The notes: generated by a model not told the origin, from the sequence alone. Positions 1 through 7,275 are shown, counted from the stretch's first letter. The stretch: 31,685 nucleotides of DNA from DASZIT01 sp052143315 (GCA_052143315.1 JBKQTE010000065.1:1-31685); one strand, 5' to 3'. Translations and numbers: made by a program.

Positions 1-2
1 TC

Positions 3-119
3 AGGGTCGCCCGGGAGATGTATGACTCGAAGCAGCACACAGTCGAGGCCATCGCCGAGACGATAGGGGTGAGCCGGAAGACCGTATATCGGCACCTGGC
101 CCCTTCAGTCACGAGATAG
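3..119 (+). CDS. resolvase/invertase-type serine recombinase, C-terminal end (partial)
   Basis: The last 38 codons of a gene that begins left of the window end at a TAG at 117-119. The peptide contains a helix-turn-helix with the pattern VEAIAETIGVSRKTVYRHL, typical of the C-terminal DNA-binding domain (HTH_7) of Hin/Tn3-family resolvases. The catalytic N-terminal domain is off the window, so activity cannot be judged. A small resolvase inside an element that also carries a large serine recombinase could serve dimer resolution or DNA inversion, which is an inference. Confidence 0.6.
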   Translation, partial: RVAREMYDSKQHTVEAIAETIGVSRKTVYRHLAPSVTR

Positions 120-240
120 GCCTCGGGCTTCGGGGACGATCCAGCGGGTTGCAGTCTCCGTCGTAGTAGTTTCGGTGGGATTTTTGAGAGCCAAGCGCTG
201 GACTCGCGGCAGACGGTGCCGACGGTCTCCGCGCCTCAAA

Positions 241-367
241 TCTCTTCTTCTCTTCTCTTTCTTCTCTGACATCAAGAGAGGACACGGGTCTGATCGTCGG
301 CATCGTCGGCATCGCCCCTTACATGGGGGTTTATGCCGACGATCTCATTCCGGGTCACCGTCGGCAT
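241..367. repeat. hairpin with repeated CGTCGGCAT 9-mers, plus a pyrimidine tract
   Basis: A perfect 12-bp inverted repeat (GATCGTCGGCAT at 292-303 and ATGCCGACGATC at 333-344) directly abuts the stop codon of the ATPase gene at 345. The 9-mer CGTCGGCAT occurs at 295-303, 304-312 and 359-367, and inverted at 333-341. A second short stem (CCCC 315-318, GGGG 325-328) lies in the loop. Bases 241-267 are an uninterrupted pyrimidine run on the plus strand. The hairpin could terminate the minus-strand operon, although no T-run follows it. The repeated 9-mers could instead be iteron-like protein binding sites. The rest of 120-291 shows no gene that I can support. Confidence 0.5.
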
Positions 368-1871
368 TGTCTCCTCTTGGCTCTACGTAGCGGACTGTCA
401 AAATGCGCCTGCTTCCGTGTCCGACGCGGTCTCGCGTGATTATCACGCCGACCTCTCGTAGAGCAGGAATGAGTTCATTCAGGCGGCCGCTGAAGGCGTT
501 CGCTGCCGATGGCAGTCTGGCCTTGCCTTTGTACGCATCGAGTTCGACCAGCAGGTGGGTGGCCGTTCCCGTCCACGGTGCGAAGGCCGCGCTGCCCTTG
601 GCGAAGGCGATCAGGACCTTAGAAAGATCGCTCGTGATCGCCAGGCGTCGAGCCGTCGATCGCGCACTGAGCATTAGCGCTACGGCCTTGCCGGGCTCCC
701 ACCCCAGTGCAGGTCCGGCGGCCTCGGCGTAGAGCGCCACGTTCGCCAATCTGGGCAAGGCGAGCCGCCGAGAACGAACGGCCTCTAGCCCAGCGATTCC
801 CGCGGACGCTGCCGAGAACAGAGCCCCGAGCACCCGAGGATGAGTCTCTTCAAACTGACGATGGAGTTCGTCCTCCGACTTGCGCTGTCTGTCGGTAATG
901 GGTTGGCAGTCAACCCGAAGGCTGCGATCGGCGAGATCTTGACGCAATGTCAGTTCGGGGATTCCATTGATGATCACCGGTCGACTGGCCGAGAAGAGCA
1001 CCTCCCCCTTGTCCGAGTAGTTCTCCCGGATCGATTGACCCGTGCCCGAGGTCAGCCGACAGAGTCCGTCTGCGAGTCCCCTTGGCATCGATGACAGGTT
1101 GTCGACCGCCACAACATAGGAATGTTCAGCAGAGACCAGAAGGTCTCGCGGATCGCGAGGATCACCCCTGAGCGGAACCGAATGTGGGTCGATGACCGTC
1201 CGGATAAAGCGCGAACTCGTCGACTTGGCACTCCCCTGCTCGCCACTGACATAGAGGACTGGGTACGGACCAACGGGCAGAAGGGAGGCAAGGAGAAACA
1301 CCACGACCAGGTCGAGGTCATCACCGTCGAGATTCAGTACCGACGACAGCTCATCTACCCTGCCACCCTCTTCCGGGATCGGAAGCCGTCCGAAGCCCTT
1401 TCCGCGCACAAACGCTACGGGCGGACGTTCGACCACCTGGTAGCCGAGGTCGTCAATCTCGACCGCCCTACCTGACGGGTCGCCAAGGTCGACGTACGTG
1501 CGTCCGCCGTGGTGGCCTACTCGGACGAAGGTCTCGCGTTCTTCACCCTCGAAGAGCGCCTGTCCTTCGAGGACTCCCACCACCTGCTGCTCGATGAACG
1601 GGGTAAGTGGCTTGCGAACCTCGCTGTAGTACTGGGCATTCATCCATCTTCGAAAGTCGCCGGACTTGATGGCCATCGTTCTGAAGAACCCTGTGTCCTC
1701 GATGGTCACGAAGGCCTCGTCATTCGCATCGTGAAATGGCACCAGGAGGTCTCGCAGGAGTTCCAGTACTTTGCCAACATTTTGAGGCCCGTCTTCCGAA
1801 TCGGAGTTGCCCTCCGCATGTTTCACCCGTGGGTTCGAGCTACCAGCTGGGGTGTCGTCATTGACACTCAT
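345..1871 (-). CDS. P-loop ATPase of a mobile element (primase/helicase-like)
   Basis: This 508-residue protein has a Walker A motif GEQGSAKST at residues 210-218 and a Walker B-like strand VVAVDN at 253-258. A sensor-like segment RPVIINGIPE follows, and the C-terminal ~100 residues resemble a winged helix. This layout is known from SF3/D5-like replication ATPases of actinobacterial integrative elements; the assignment rests on motifs only. The N-terminal 200 residues show no motif that I recognise, and no primase active site is evident. The ATG lies 3 bp after the stop of the excisionase-like gene, so the two form an operon. It probably acts in the cytoplasm on element DNA. Confidence 0.65.
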   Translation of the reverse strand: MSVNDDTPAGSSNPRVKHAEGNSDSEDGPQNVGKVLELLRDLLVPFHDANDEAFVTIEDTGFFRTMAIKSGDFRRWMNAQYYSEVRKPLTPFIEQQVVGVLEGQALFEGEERETFVRVGHHGGRTYVDLGDPSGRAVEIDDLGYQVVERPPVAFVRGKGFGRLPIPEEGGRVDELSSVLNLDGDDLDLVVVFLLASLLPVGPYPVLYVSGEQGSAKSTSSRFIRTVIDPHSVPLRGDPRDPRDLLVSAEHSYVVAVDNLSSMPRGLADGLCRLTSGTGQSIRENYSDKGEVLFSASRPVIINGIPELTLRQDLADRSLRVDCQPITDRQRKSEDELHRQFEETHPRVLGALFSAASAGIAGLEAVRSRRLALPRLANVALYAEAAGPALGWEPGKAVALMLSARSTARRLAITSDLSKVLIAFAKGSAAFAPWTGTATHLLVELDAYKGKARLPSAANAFSGRLNELIPALREVGVIITRDRVGHGSRRILTVRYVEPRGDNADGDPE

Positions 1872-1874
1872 GGG

Positions 1875-2078
1875 TCACTTGCCAAGTCTCTTGCGGTCGA
1901 CCCGCTGCAGGTCAAGCCAGGCATCTACCTCACTACGCCGATAGCGAAGGTGCCTCCCGACCTTCATCGCCGGTGGTCCTTCCCCCTTGTACCGCCATGC
2001 GTAGATGGTGGCCAGAGGCACCTGGAGGTATGAGGCGACCGCTTCGGGATCCATGATCAGTTCGTCATTGTTGGGCAT
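1875..2078 (-). CDS. excisionase-like helix-turn-helix protein (MerR/AlpA type)
   Basis: This small protein of 67 residues carries a HTH_17 domain: YLQVPLATIYAWRYKGEGPP followed by KVGRHLRYRRSEVDAWL. This is the usual pattern of excisionases and AlpA-like recombination directionality factors. I chose the ATG at 2078 because an upstream GTG at 2102 would put the palindrome at 2083-2112 inside the gene; an ATG at 2054 is also possible and keeps the whole domain. The ATPase gene follows after 3 bp. In elements with a large serine recombinase, a protein of this class may direct excision or may simply regulate transcription; the sequence does not distinguish the two. Confidence 0.75.
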   Translation of the reverse strand: MPNNDELIMDPEAVASYLQVPLATIYAWRYKGEGPPAMKVGRHLRYRRSEVDAWLDLQRVDRKRLGK

Positions 2079-2082
2079 GCAA

Positions 2083-2131
2083 CTAAGGGTGCGACAGACC
2101 ATCGACCCTTAGCAACAAATGCCACTAACCT
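2083..2131 (+). promoter_or_regulatory. operator palindrome and promoter between divergent element genes
   Basis: CTAAGGGT (2083-2090) and ACCCTTAG (2105-2112) form a perfect 8-bp inverted repeat with a 14-bp spacer, in the 60 bp between the excisionase-like gene and the divergent gene starting at 2139. A -10-like TAACCT at 2126-2131 lies 7 nt before the GTG start at 2139. TCGACC at 2102-2107, 18 bp upstream of it, is a weak -35 and overlaps the right arm. A bound repressor there could block expression of the rightward gene and probably the leftward one. The likely ligand is the HTH protein encoded next door, which is an inference. Confidence 0.5.
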
Positions 2132-2138
2132 TCGCGGA

Positions 2139-2786
2139 GTGCCCAGCATCAACGATCCATCGCTCAGTGACTTCGAGAAGGAAGAGATCCTGCGTGAAGA
2201 GGCAGGCGAGCGGCCCTGGACAGAGTTGCCGAGTGATGGCGTGAACGGTCGCCAGGGCATCTACGACACGCGCCTCGAATCTCACCCCGACTGGCGCTTG
2301 ACCGCTGTCTTCGACATCGACTCGGTGGACCTGCCGCTACTCGAACTGCGACTTCGCCCCGCGACCCTGTCCCATTCACCTGAAGGCATCACCGCAGAAA
2401 TAGTCCGCAGCATCCATCTCAACCCCCTACATACTGCTGTGAGGAACTGGGTCCAGTCGCCGCCGAACGTGGGGCCTCTTGCTCGCCCCACGCGCCCGAC
2501 TTACAGCGAGAAGAAGAAGACCGGTCCACGGGGACAGGATGACCTCTACTTCGCCGAGTGGGCCAGCAGATATGTGGACGAGCTGACTCGGACCAGCAAC
2601 CCAGTCGCCGCACTAGTCCGGCAGTTCAACTACCTCAACGAGTCGACGCTCCGCTACTACCTCAATGAGGCCCGACGGCGAGGGCTACTCACAGCTGCCC
2701 CTTCAGGGAGGGCGGGGGGCCAACTCACCGAGAAGGCGAGAGAGCTGCTGTTCAAGCGGACTGGACGGAACTCTTCCGACACGTAG
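2139..2786 (+). CDS. hypothetical protein with C-terminal winged-helix-like region
   Basis: This 215-residue protein has no family that I can name. The first 100 residues are acidic and mixed. Residues from about 170 onward (LNESTLRYYLNEARRRGLL, then an AGGQLTEKARELL stretch) resemble the helix-turn-helix end found in hypothetical proteins next to integrases of actinobacterial elements. The GTG start is supported by a TAACCT -10 hexamer 7 nt upstream and by the lack of any earlier in-frame start. The gene diverges from the excisionase-like gene and converges on the recombinase gene. It could be an element regulator or a replication accessory protein; this is not established. Confidence 0.55.
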   Translation: MPSINDPSLSDFEKEEILREEAGERPWTELPSDGVNGRQGIYDTRLESHPDWRLTAVFDIDSVDLPLLELRLRPATLSHSPEGITAEIVRSIHLNPLHTAVRNWVQSPPNVGPLARPTRPTYSEKKKTGPRGQDDLYFAEWASRYVDELTRTSNPVAALVRQFNYLNESTLRYYLNEARRRGLLTAAPSGRAGGQLTEKARELLFKRTGRNSSDT

Positions 2787-2799
2787 TAGTTCCCCAGCC

Positions 2800-2819
2800 C
2801 GGCAGCCACTGTCCTGCCG
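2800..2819 (+). terminator. short hairpin after the 215-residue gene
   Basis: CGGCAG (2800-2805) and CTGCCG (2814-2819) form a 6-bp stem with an 8-nt loop, 13 bases after the TAG stop. There is no T-run, so this is only a candidate terminator. Confidence 0.3.
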
Positions 2820-2865
2820 TGGTCTCCAGTAGTGGCTGATCCGTCCGATGTCAGCAGCCGCGAAA

Positions 2866-3014
2866 TGCAAACCCTCGTAGCGTGCAATTCCCGTGCCTGT
2901 GTTGTCGTGTGCGGTCGACAGGTGCCGGATTGCTTGGCCCAACGCCCGCGCCTCCCGACGTCAGGTCACGCGGTGGTGTTGCAAACCCTCGATGAGTTGC
3001 GATCCCCGTGCCTG
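2866..3014. repeat. imperfect direct repeat pair downstream of the recombinase gene
   Basis: Two related 34-35 bp units occur at 2866-2899 and 2980-3014. Both start TGCAAACCCTCG and both end in CCCGTGCCTG, with a variable middle; they start 114 bp apart. The second unit is flanked by GGTGGT (2972-2977) and ACCACC (3017-3022), which makes an imperfect dyad. They lie in the non-coding stretch between the 215-residue gene and the recombinase stop at 3031. They may be binding sites for a recombinase, an excisionase or a replication protein. No tRNA fold could be assigned. Confidence 0.45.
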
Positions 3015-3030
3015 GTACCACCATGAGGGA

Positions 3031-4563
3031 TTAACTCGCGGCCCCCTCACCGGTGTTTGCCGCCCCCACGAAGTCCAGCTCAGCCTCGCGCTGCGCCTCT
3101 TCCTTCTCCTCGTCCGACATCGAGTCCCACGCCGCCTCGGACGCCCTCACGTACAGGTCCCACCGCCAACGGATCTCCACGCGGCTGGTGTCGAACTTGT
3201 TGCCACCGCGCACCTTGGCGGGGTGGATGATGACCTTGTAGACGCTCTCGGCGATGGCAGCTCGGCGGTCCTCGATCGGGGCCGTGTCCCACCAGGACTG
3301 AAGTTCATCTCGGTTCCCCTTCTGCACCGGTATGGGGCTCAGGGCGTCTCTCTGGCGGGCCATCGCCTCTACCTGATCGTGGAGCCTCTCGATGCGCTCG
3401 TTGAGTTCACCGAGAGCCAGCCGGTAGGCCCTGTCGTCGATCGTCCGAGTGACGTAGCGGTCACGCGTGAGTTCCGACACGCTTGCCTCGTCGGCGGCAA
3501 GATCCTTCTGGAGCCGCGAGAACAGCTCCTTGTCGCTCGACAGCGCCTTCAGGTGACTGTCCGCCAAGAAGTCGAGCACCTGCTCCACGACGTATCGGTC
3601 GAGGGAGTCCTTCGACGTCGCCACGCCACCGCAGTTCTTCGCTCCGGGCTGCTTCACGCACTGATACCGCGGGAACGTCCTGCCATTCTTCATCCTCCAA
3701 CCCATGGTCTTCAGCGGGCCGCCACAGAGGCCGCACTCGATACGACCAGTGAGGAGGTGGCGACGCACCGCCCTGCGCTGAGCTGGAGGTCGAGCGAGGG
3801 CAGCACGGACCGCGAGATGTTGGTCCAGCGTCAGGATCCCCTTCCACCGACCGGGGTACACCTCCCCGTTCCTGATCCGCACCCCGGCCAGCCGAGGGGC
3901 TTGGATCATCTGACCAACGGTTGCCGACGACCAAGCGTTCCCCTTGGCAGTTCCAACACCTCTACCGTTGAGGTCCGTAGCGATGCGCCGCAAGCTGACC
4001 CCGTCCAGGACCATCTGAGTCACTTCAGTGACTACGGCTGCCTCTTCGGCAATGGGTTCGCCGGTCTTCGTGTACCCGAAGGTTCGTACACCCCCCGATG
4101 GGTATTTTCCCGCCTCTGCCTCACGAACACTTGCGGACTTCACGCGAGTGGAGATGTTCATGCTCTCCTGCTTGGCCATCGACGCGAGTAGGCCCAGAAC
4201 TCCTTCACCCATCGGGGTAGTCGTGTCAACGTTGTCGTGAACGAAGGCCAAGTCGGCGTCTGCGTCCTGGAGGTCTTGCAGAATCGGGCCGATGGAAGTG
4301 ATGCCCCCTCGCGTGACCCGGTCCAACTTGTAGGCCACGAGCACATCCGCACGCCCGGCACGGATCCCATTCATCAGTCGGTCGAACTCGGGACGATGCA
4401 CCCCCCGCTTGTAGGCGCTCTTGTCACGGTCGCAGTAGACGTCGACCACTGACCACCCCTGACGGGCGCAGTAGTCCCGACATTCCCGCTCCTGGGTCTC
4501 GGGTGAGTCTTTGGTCCCATCTCGATCCTCGGAGATCCGCGTGTAGATCACGGCTCGTTTCAT
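3031..4563 (-). CDS. large serine recombinase (site-specific integrase)
   Basis: This 510-residue integrase has the resolvase catalytic domain at about 1-150, with YTRIS giving nucleophile Ser11 and KLDRVTR giving Arg82 and Arg85. A recombinase domain follows at about 155-260. The zinc ribbon has Cys277, Cys280, Cys302 and Cys311, and a helical, probably coiled-coil C-terminal part lies around 320-430. The reading frame stays open far upstream into host DNA, but MKRAVIYTRI is the natural N-terminus of the family, so the ATG at 4563 was chosen. A TATACT -10 hexamer lies 6 nt before this ATG, with no Shine-Dalgarno, which suggests a leaderless transcript. The gene abuts the right attachment site, as expected for an integrase of an integrated element. 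Confidence 0.92.
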   Translation of the reverse strand: MKRAVIYTRISEDRDGTKDSPETQERECRDYCARQGWSVVDVYCDRDKSAYKRGVHRPEFDRLMNGIRAGRADVLVAYKLDRVTRGGITSIGPILQDLQDADADLAFVHDNVDTTTPMGEGVLGLLASMAKQESMNISTRVKSASVREAEAGKYPSGGVRTFGYTKTGEPIAEEAAVVTEVTQMVLDGVSLRRIATDLNGRGVGTAKGNAWSSATVGQMIQAPRLAGVRIRNGEVYPGRWKGILTLDQHLAVRAALARPPAQRRAVRRHLLTGRIECGLCGGPLKTMGWRMKNGRTFPRYQCVKQPGAKNCGGVATSKDSLDRYVVEQVLDFLADSHLKALSSDKELFSRLQKDLAADEASVSELTRDRYVTRTIDDRAYRLALGELNERIERLHDQVEAMARQRDALSPIPVQKGNRDELQSWWDTAPIEDRRAAIAESVYKVIIHPAKVRGGNKFDTSRVEIRWRWDLYVRASEAAWDSMSDEEKEEAQREAELDFVGAANTGEGAAS

Positions 4564-4606
4564 ACATCCAGTATAGGTGGATCTGCAGTACTCGGCCCGT
4601 CGGCCA
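4564..4606. other. right attachment site (element/host junction) and integrase promoter
   Basis: Between the integrase start (4563) and the resumed host coding sequence (from about 4588) lies the inferred recombination site. The integrase -10 hexamer is AGTATA on the plus strand at 4570-4575 (TATACT on the minus strand). The position where a -35 would fall, 4593-4598, is already host coding sequence and reads GGGCCG on the minus strand, unlike a consensus -35. The exact crossover bases cannot be fixed without the left end. Confidence 0.5.
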
Positions 4607-5061
4607 CCTGGCTCCTCCGTCGCGTCTCCTACGGGCTGGAGATGCACGCCGGTGGCTTCGACCTCGACCTGTCCGAGACGGCCCGCTCCCTCGGCCTGGG
4701 TGACCGGATGGGGAAGAACTCGCCGTTCCGGCGGGCCCTGGCCCGGCTCGCCACCTTCGAACTGGCCCGGTCCCACGGTCCCGGTGGGCTGGCCGTCCGT
4801 ACCCGGGTCCCGCCCCTGCCGCTGCGGCACCTCAGCCGGCTGCCCGAGTCGCTCCAGCAGAGCCACCGTCGCTGGCAGTCCGAGCAGCGCCTGTCCGGAC
4901 CGGAGCAGATGCGCAGGCGGGCGGCCCGGCTGGCGGCCGGACTGGCGGCATCGGGTCTCGACCGGACGGGGATCGAGCGCCGCCTGGCCGAGTGGCAGTT
5001 CCATCCGGCCGTCGCCTTCCGGGCCGCCGAGGAGGCGGTGCCGCCACCGTCCCAGGCATGA
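4588..5061 (+). pseudogene. 3' fragment of a conserved actinobacterial gene split by the element
   Basis: The open frame resumes mid-protein with VLGPSATWLLRRVSYGLE, a segment that is internal in the family as I recall it: soluble proteins of about 200 residues in Acidimicrobiia-type genomes, with a LGP-S/T-A-T-WLLRR motif near residue 50. The fragment continues for 158 codons to TGA and keeps the conserved motifs VRTRVPPLPLRHL and RLPESLQQSH. The first ATG in the fragment is at 4642, within the conserved core, so roughly the first 50 residues are missing and should lie beyond the element's left end. The function of the family is unknown. The family recall is from memory. Confidence 0.7.
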
Positions 5062-5105
5062 GCCATCGACCGGCCGAGTCCGGACCCGGGCCGAAGGGGG
5101 TGGCG

Positions 5106-5660
5106 TCAGTACAGCTCGAGGCGGCTCACCGCCAGGGGCACCTGGACCGCGCTCCGCACGTCCGTCCGGCAGTGGTCACAGATGAGCTGACCCGGGCCGA
5201 GCGGTGCGCCGCAGTTCGGGCAGGTGGTCTGGCCCACCGCCACCTGCACGCCGATGGCCAGGTCCCAGAACTGGCTGTTGATGCTGGAGCTCCCGTCCGG
5301 CGACTGGACGTCCACCATGATGTGGACCCGGACCACCGGCTGGCCCGACCCGACCGGGGCGCCGACCAGGTGCACGACCGAGGACAGCGGGTGCTCCCCG
5401 TTGAGGCAGCCGATGTTGCGCTGGCACTGGGCGATGACCGGGTCGGTGAAGGTGCCGCGCAACAGGTCCGACGTCCTCGATGCGTCGGCCTCGAACAGCA
5501 GCGGCACCGCGCTGGCGACCAGGCCGGTCAGCATCTCGAGGGTGACCGGCGGAGGGCTCCCGCTTGCCGAGGTGATCTCCTGGATGATCGATCCCCAGTC
5601 GCCGGGATTGTCGACCATGGTGGGGATCGGCGGCAGCTGCAGGGTGGCGCCGACCGTCAT
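5106..5660 (-). CDS. zinc-ribbon protein, possibly NTF2/Tim44-like
   Basis: This 184-residue protein has a C-terminal four-cysteine zinc ribbon (Cys147, Cys150, Cys161, Cys164; CPNCGAPLGPGQLICDHC). It is preceded by an alpha+beta region ending in NSQFWDLAIG, which recalls Tim44/NTF2-like domains linked to such ribbons; that resemblance is tentative. There is no signal peptide or membrane segment. Its ATG overlaps the stop of the SPFH gene by 4 bp (ATGA), so translation is probably coupled and the two products likely work together. Confidence 0.65.
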   Translation of the reverse strand: MTVGATLQLPPIPTMVDNPGDWGSIIQEITSASGSPPPVTLEMLTGLVASAVPLLFEADASRTSDLLRGTFTDPVIAQCQRNIGCLNGEHPLSSVVHLVGAPVGSGQPVVRVHIMVDVQSPDGSSSINSQFWDLAIGVQVAVGQTTCPNCGAPLGPGQLICDHCRTDVRSAVQVPLAVSRLELY

Positions 5661-6763
5661 GGCTGGGCCGGTCCGCCGGCCGGTGGCGCCGGTGCCTCGG
5701 CCTCGGGAGCCTCAACGCTGGGAACGGCGACGGCAGGGGCGGCACCGGCCACGGCCACCGCCGCCCCGCAGTTGGGGCAGAACCGCGAGCCGACCGGGAT
5801 GGCCGCACCGCACTGGGTGCAGAAGTGGGCGCCGGCCGGGGTGCCAGTAGCAGCCGGCGCCACCGGCTGGCCGGGGACGGGAGCCGGCGGCGACCCGGCG
5901 GCGGCGCCCGGGCCGACGGGCACGCCCATCATCAGGCCGGCCACGATCCCCGGCTGGGCCCCGACGTTGCCCGCCGCCACGCCCTGGGCGATGTCGAGCG
6001 TGGCCTCGCCCCGCACCCCGCTGTCGAACGAGCCGGCCACGCCGGTGTACGCCTTCGCCGCCGCGAACTGCTTGATCTCCTGGGCATCGGCGTCGGGCAG
6101 GTTGATGTTGAGCTGGGCGAAGGTGGTCAGCGCCAGCCCGTAGGGCGCCAACTTGGTATTGGCCTTGGCCAGGGCGGCGTCACCGGTGGCGTCCTGCAGC
6201 TGCCCCATGGCCAGCACCCCGTGCTCCTGGACGAGATCGGGCAGCACCGCCCGGATGGCCGCCTGCGTCTGGTCCGTCACCCAGGTGGTGATGGCGCCGT
6301 TGAAGTCCTCGACGCCGTCGGTGCCGATCAGCTTGGCCAGCAGGATGGCCGGGTCCGTGACATGGAAGGCCAGCTCCCCGAAGACCCGCAGGCTGACCAC
6401 CAGTCCGGTCGGCCCGTCGGTGAGGTTGTCGACCGGGCCGCCGAACTCCTGACCGGCGATGTCCCTGGTCGTGACGTAGTAGAGCTCGGCGTCGTAGTAG
6501 GCGTCGCCGGTCAGCCGGTCGACCAGCCAGCCCAGTGCCAGCGACGCCCCCTCGTCGAGGGGCCACCGGCCCGGGCCCATGACGCCGATGACCTTGCCCA
6601 GGTTGGTGAAGACCGCCTGGTAGTCGAGATCGACGTTCACCTGGGAGTGCTGGACGATCTGCTGATCGGGCCACTTCCAGGCGATCTCGTCCTTCTCCGC
6701 ATCGGGCATCTCGATGAAGAGGCGCTGGATGCCCTTGTCCTTGTGTCCCTCGAAGAGCGGCAT
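5657..6763 (-). CDS. SPFH-domain (YdjI-like) protein with C-terminal zinc ribbon
   Basis: This 368-residue protein begins MPLFEGHKDKG and has the pattern of the virion-core/YdjI-like SPFH proteins: KWPDQQIVQHSQVNV near 30-44, then an SPFH core to about 235 and a helical segment. A Pro/Ala linker (284-312) leads to a zinc ribbon with Cys315, Cys318, Cys329 and Cys332. SPFH proteins generally form membrane-associated oligomers; no transmembrane helix is seen here. The open frame runs further upstream, but the ATG at 6763 fits the family N-terminus and follows a G-rich AAGGA/GGGGGA stretch. The gene sits between the 151-residue gene (32 bp away) and the second zinc-ribbon gene (4-bp overlap). 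Confidence 0.85.
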   Translation of the reverse strand: MPLFEGHKDKGIQRLFIEMPDAEKDEIAWKWPDQQIVQHSQVNVDLDYQAVFTNLGKVIGVMGPGRWPLDEGASLALGWLVDRLTGDAYYDAELYYVTTRDIAGQEFGGPVDNLTDGPTGLVVSLRVFGELAFHVTDPAILLAKLIGTDGVEDFNGAITTWVTDQTQAAIRAVLPDLVQEHGVLAMGQLQDATGDAALAKANTKLAPYGLALTTFAQLNINLPDADAQEIKQFAAAKAYTGVAGSFDSGVRGEATLDIAQGVAAGNVGAQPGIVAGLMMGVPVGPGAAAGSPPAPVPGQPVAPAATGTPAGAHFCTQCGAAIPVGSRFCPNCGAAVAVAGAAPAVAVPSVEAPEAEAPAPPAGGPAQP

Positions 6764-6795
6764 TCCCCCGGTCTTCCTTTCTGCCGGCGGACCGT

Positions 6796-7251
6796 TCAGG
6801 TCCGGTCTTGTTCGATCAGTGTGCGCAGCGCCACCAACGACTGGTGGTTGGCGTGGTTCTGGCGGACGATGGCGTCGAAGAGCCGGTCGGCCCACTCGGC
6901 GAAGGGCGCGGTCCGGTCGACCGGACCCGGCCCGAGCGCCGGGGCGCCGGTGCCGCAGCGGATGGACCCGTCGACGGGCGCCACCCAGTAGTCGAGCGGC
7001 CCCACGGTGACCACGATCCTGTCGATCGGGTCGGTCCGGCGGTGGAGGTCGTTGACGTAGGGGATGTCGCCGATCAGGCGCCGCACCCGCCCGTGGCGGT
7101 GGGTGACGACCACGGTCAGACCGGGGACGGCCTCCAGCCGGTCGGCCAGGGAATGGAGCATGGCGTCGGCGTCGGTGGCCTCCGCCCGGAGCATCGCCGC
7201 GCTCTCCTCGAACTCGGCGGCCGGGGACGGCCGTGGCTGCTCATCGGACAT
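6796..7251 (-). CDS. hypothetical protein, first gene of the SPFH cluster
   Basis: This protein of 151 residues, or 156 from an upstream GTG at 7266, has no recognised domain. It is acidic and soluble, with an N-terminal helical stretch (about 10-45), a central beta-rich part and a C-terminal helix rich in Ala, Asn and His. The ATG at 7251 was chosen because GGAG lies 9 nt upstream; the GTG at 7266 would be nearly leaderless behind the TACCCT -10 at 7276-7281. It lies 32 bp upstream of the SPFH gene on the same strand, so it is probably co-transcribed with it. Confidence 0.6.
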   Translation of the reverse strand: MSDEQPRPSPAAEFEESAAMLRAEATDADAMLHSLADRLEAVPGLTVVVTHRHGRVRRLIGDIPYVNDLHRRTDPIDRIVVTVGPLDYWVAPVDGSIRCGTGAPALGPGPVDRTAPFAEWADRLFDAIVRQNHANHQSLVALRTLIEQDRT

Positions 7252-7275
7252 CGGGTCGGGCTCCACCGTTCTCAG

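Larger units (their letters stand above)
1..4588. mobile_element. right part of an integrated serine-recombinase mobile element
   Basis: The segment carries a typical integrative-element gene set: a resolvase tail, a replication-type ATPase, an excisionase-like HTH protein, a hypothetical protein with a predicted HTH and a large serine recombinase. Its base composition is less G+C-rich than the rest of the window. The right boundary is inferred to lie near 4576-4588, because the recombinase start codon is at 4563 and host coding sequence resumes mid-protein at about 4588. The left boundary is not in the window. No capsid, tail or conjugation gene is visible, so I cannot tell whether it is a prophage, an integrated plasmid or an integrative conjugative element. 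Confidence 0.7.

Noticed and set aside
162..2791. Shared CGTAGTAGTT 10-mer at 162-171 and 2782-2791 as possible element repeats
   Set aside because: Flanking bases do not match and the positions have no relation to an element end; chance is a sufficient explanation.
2866..3025. tRNA or tmRNA 3' end suggested by the CCCGTGCC...ACCACCA-like sequence
   Set aside because: No acceptor, anticodon or T-arm pairing could be assembled around either repeat unit.
2893..4191. 432-codon plus-strand frame antisense to the integrase
   Set aside because: It has no family motif and lies wholly over the integrase coding sequence and the repeat region.
4564..5004. 147-residue N-terminal extension of the integrase
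   Set aside because: It is antisense to the split host gene, and MKRAVIYTRI is the natural integrase start, with a -10 hexamer just upstream.
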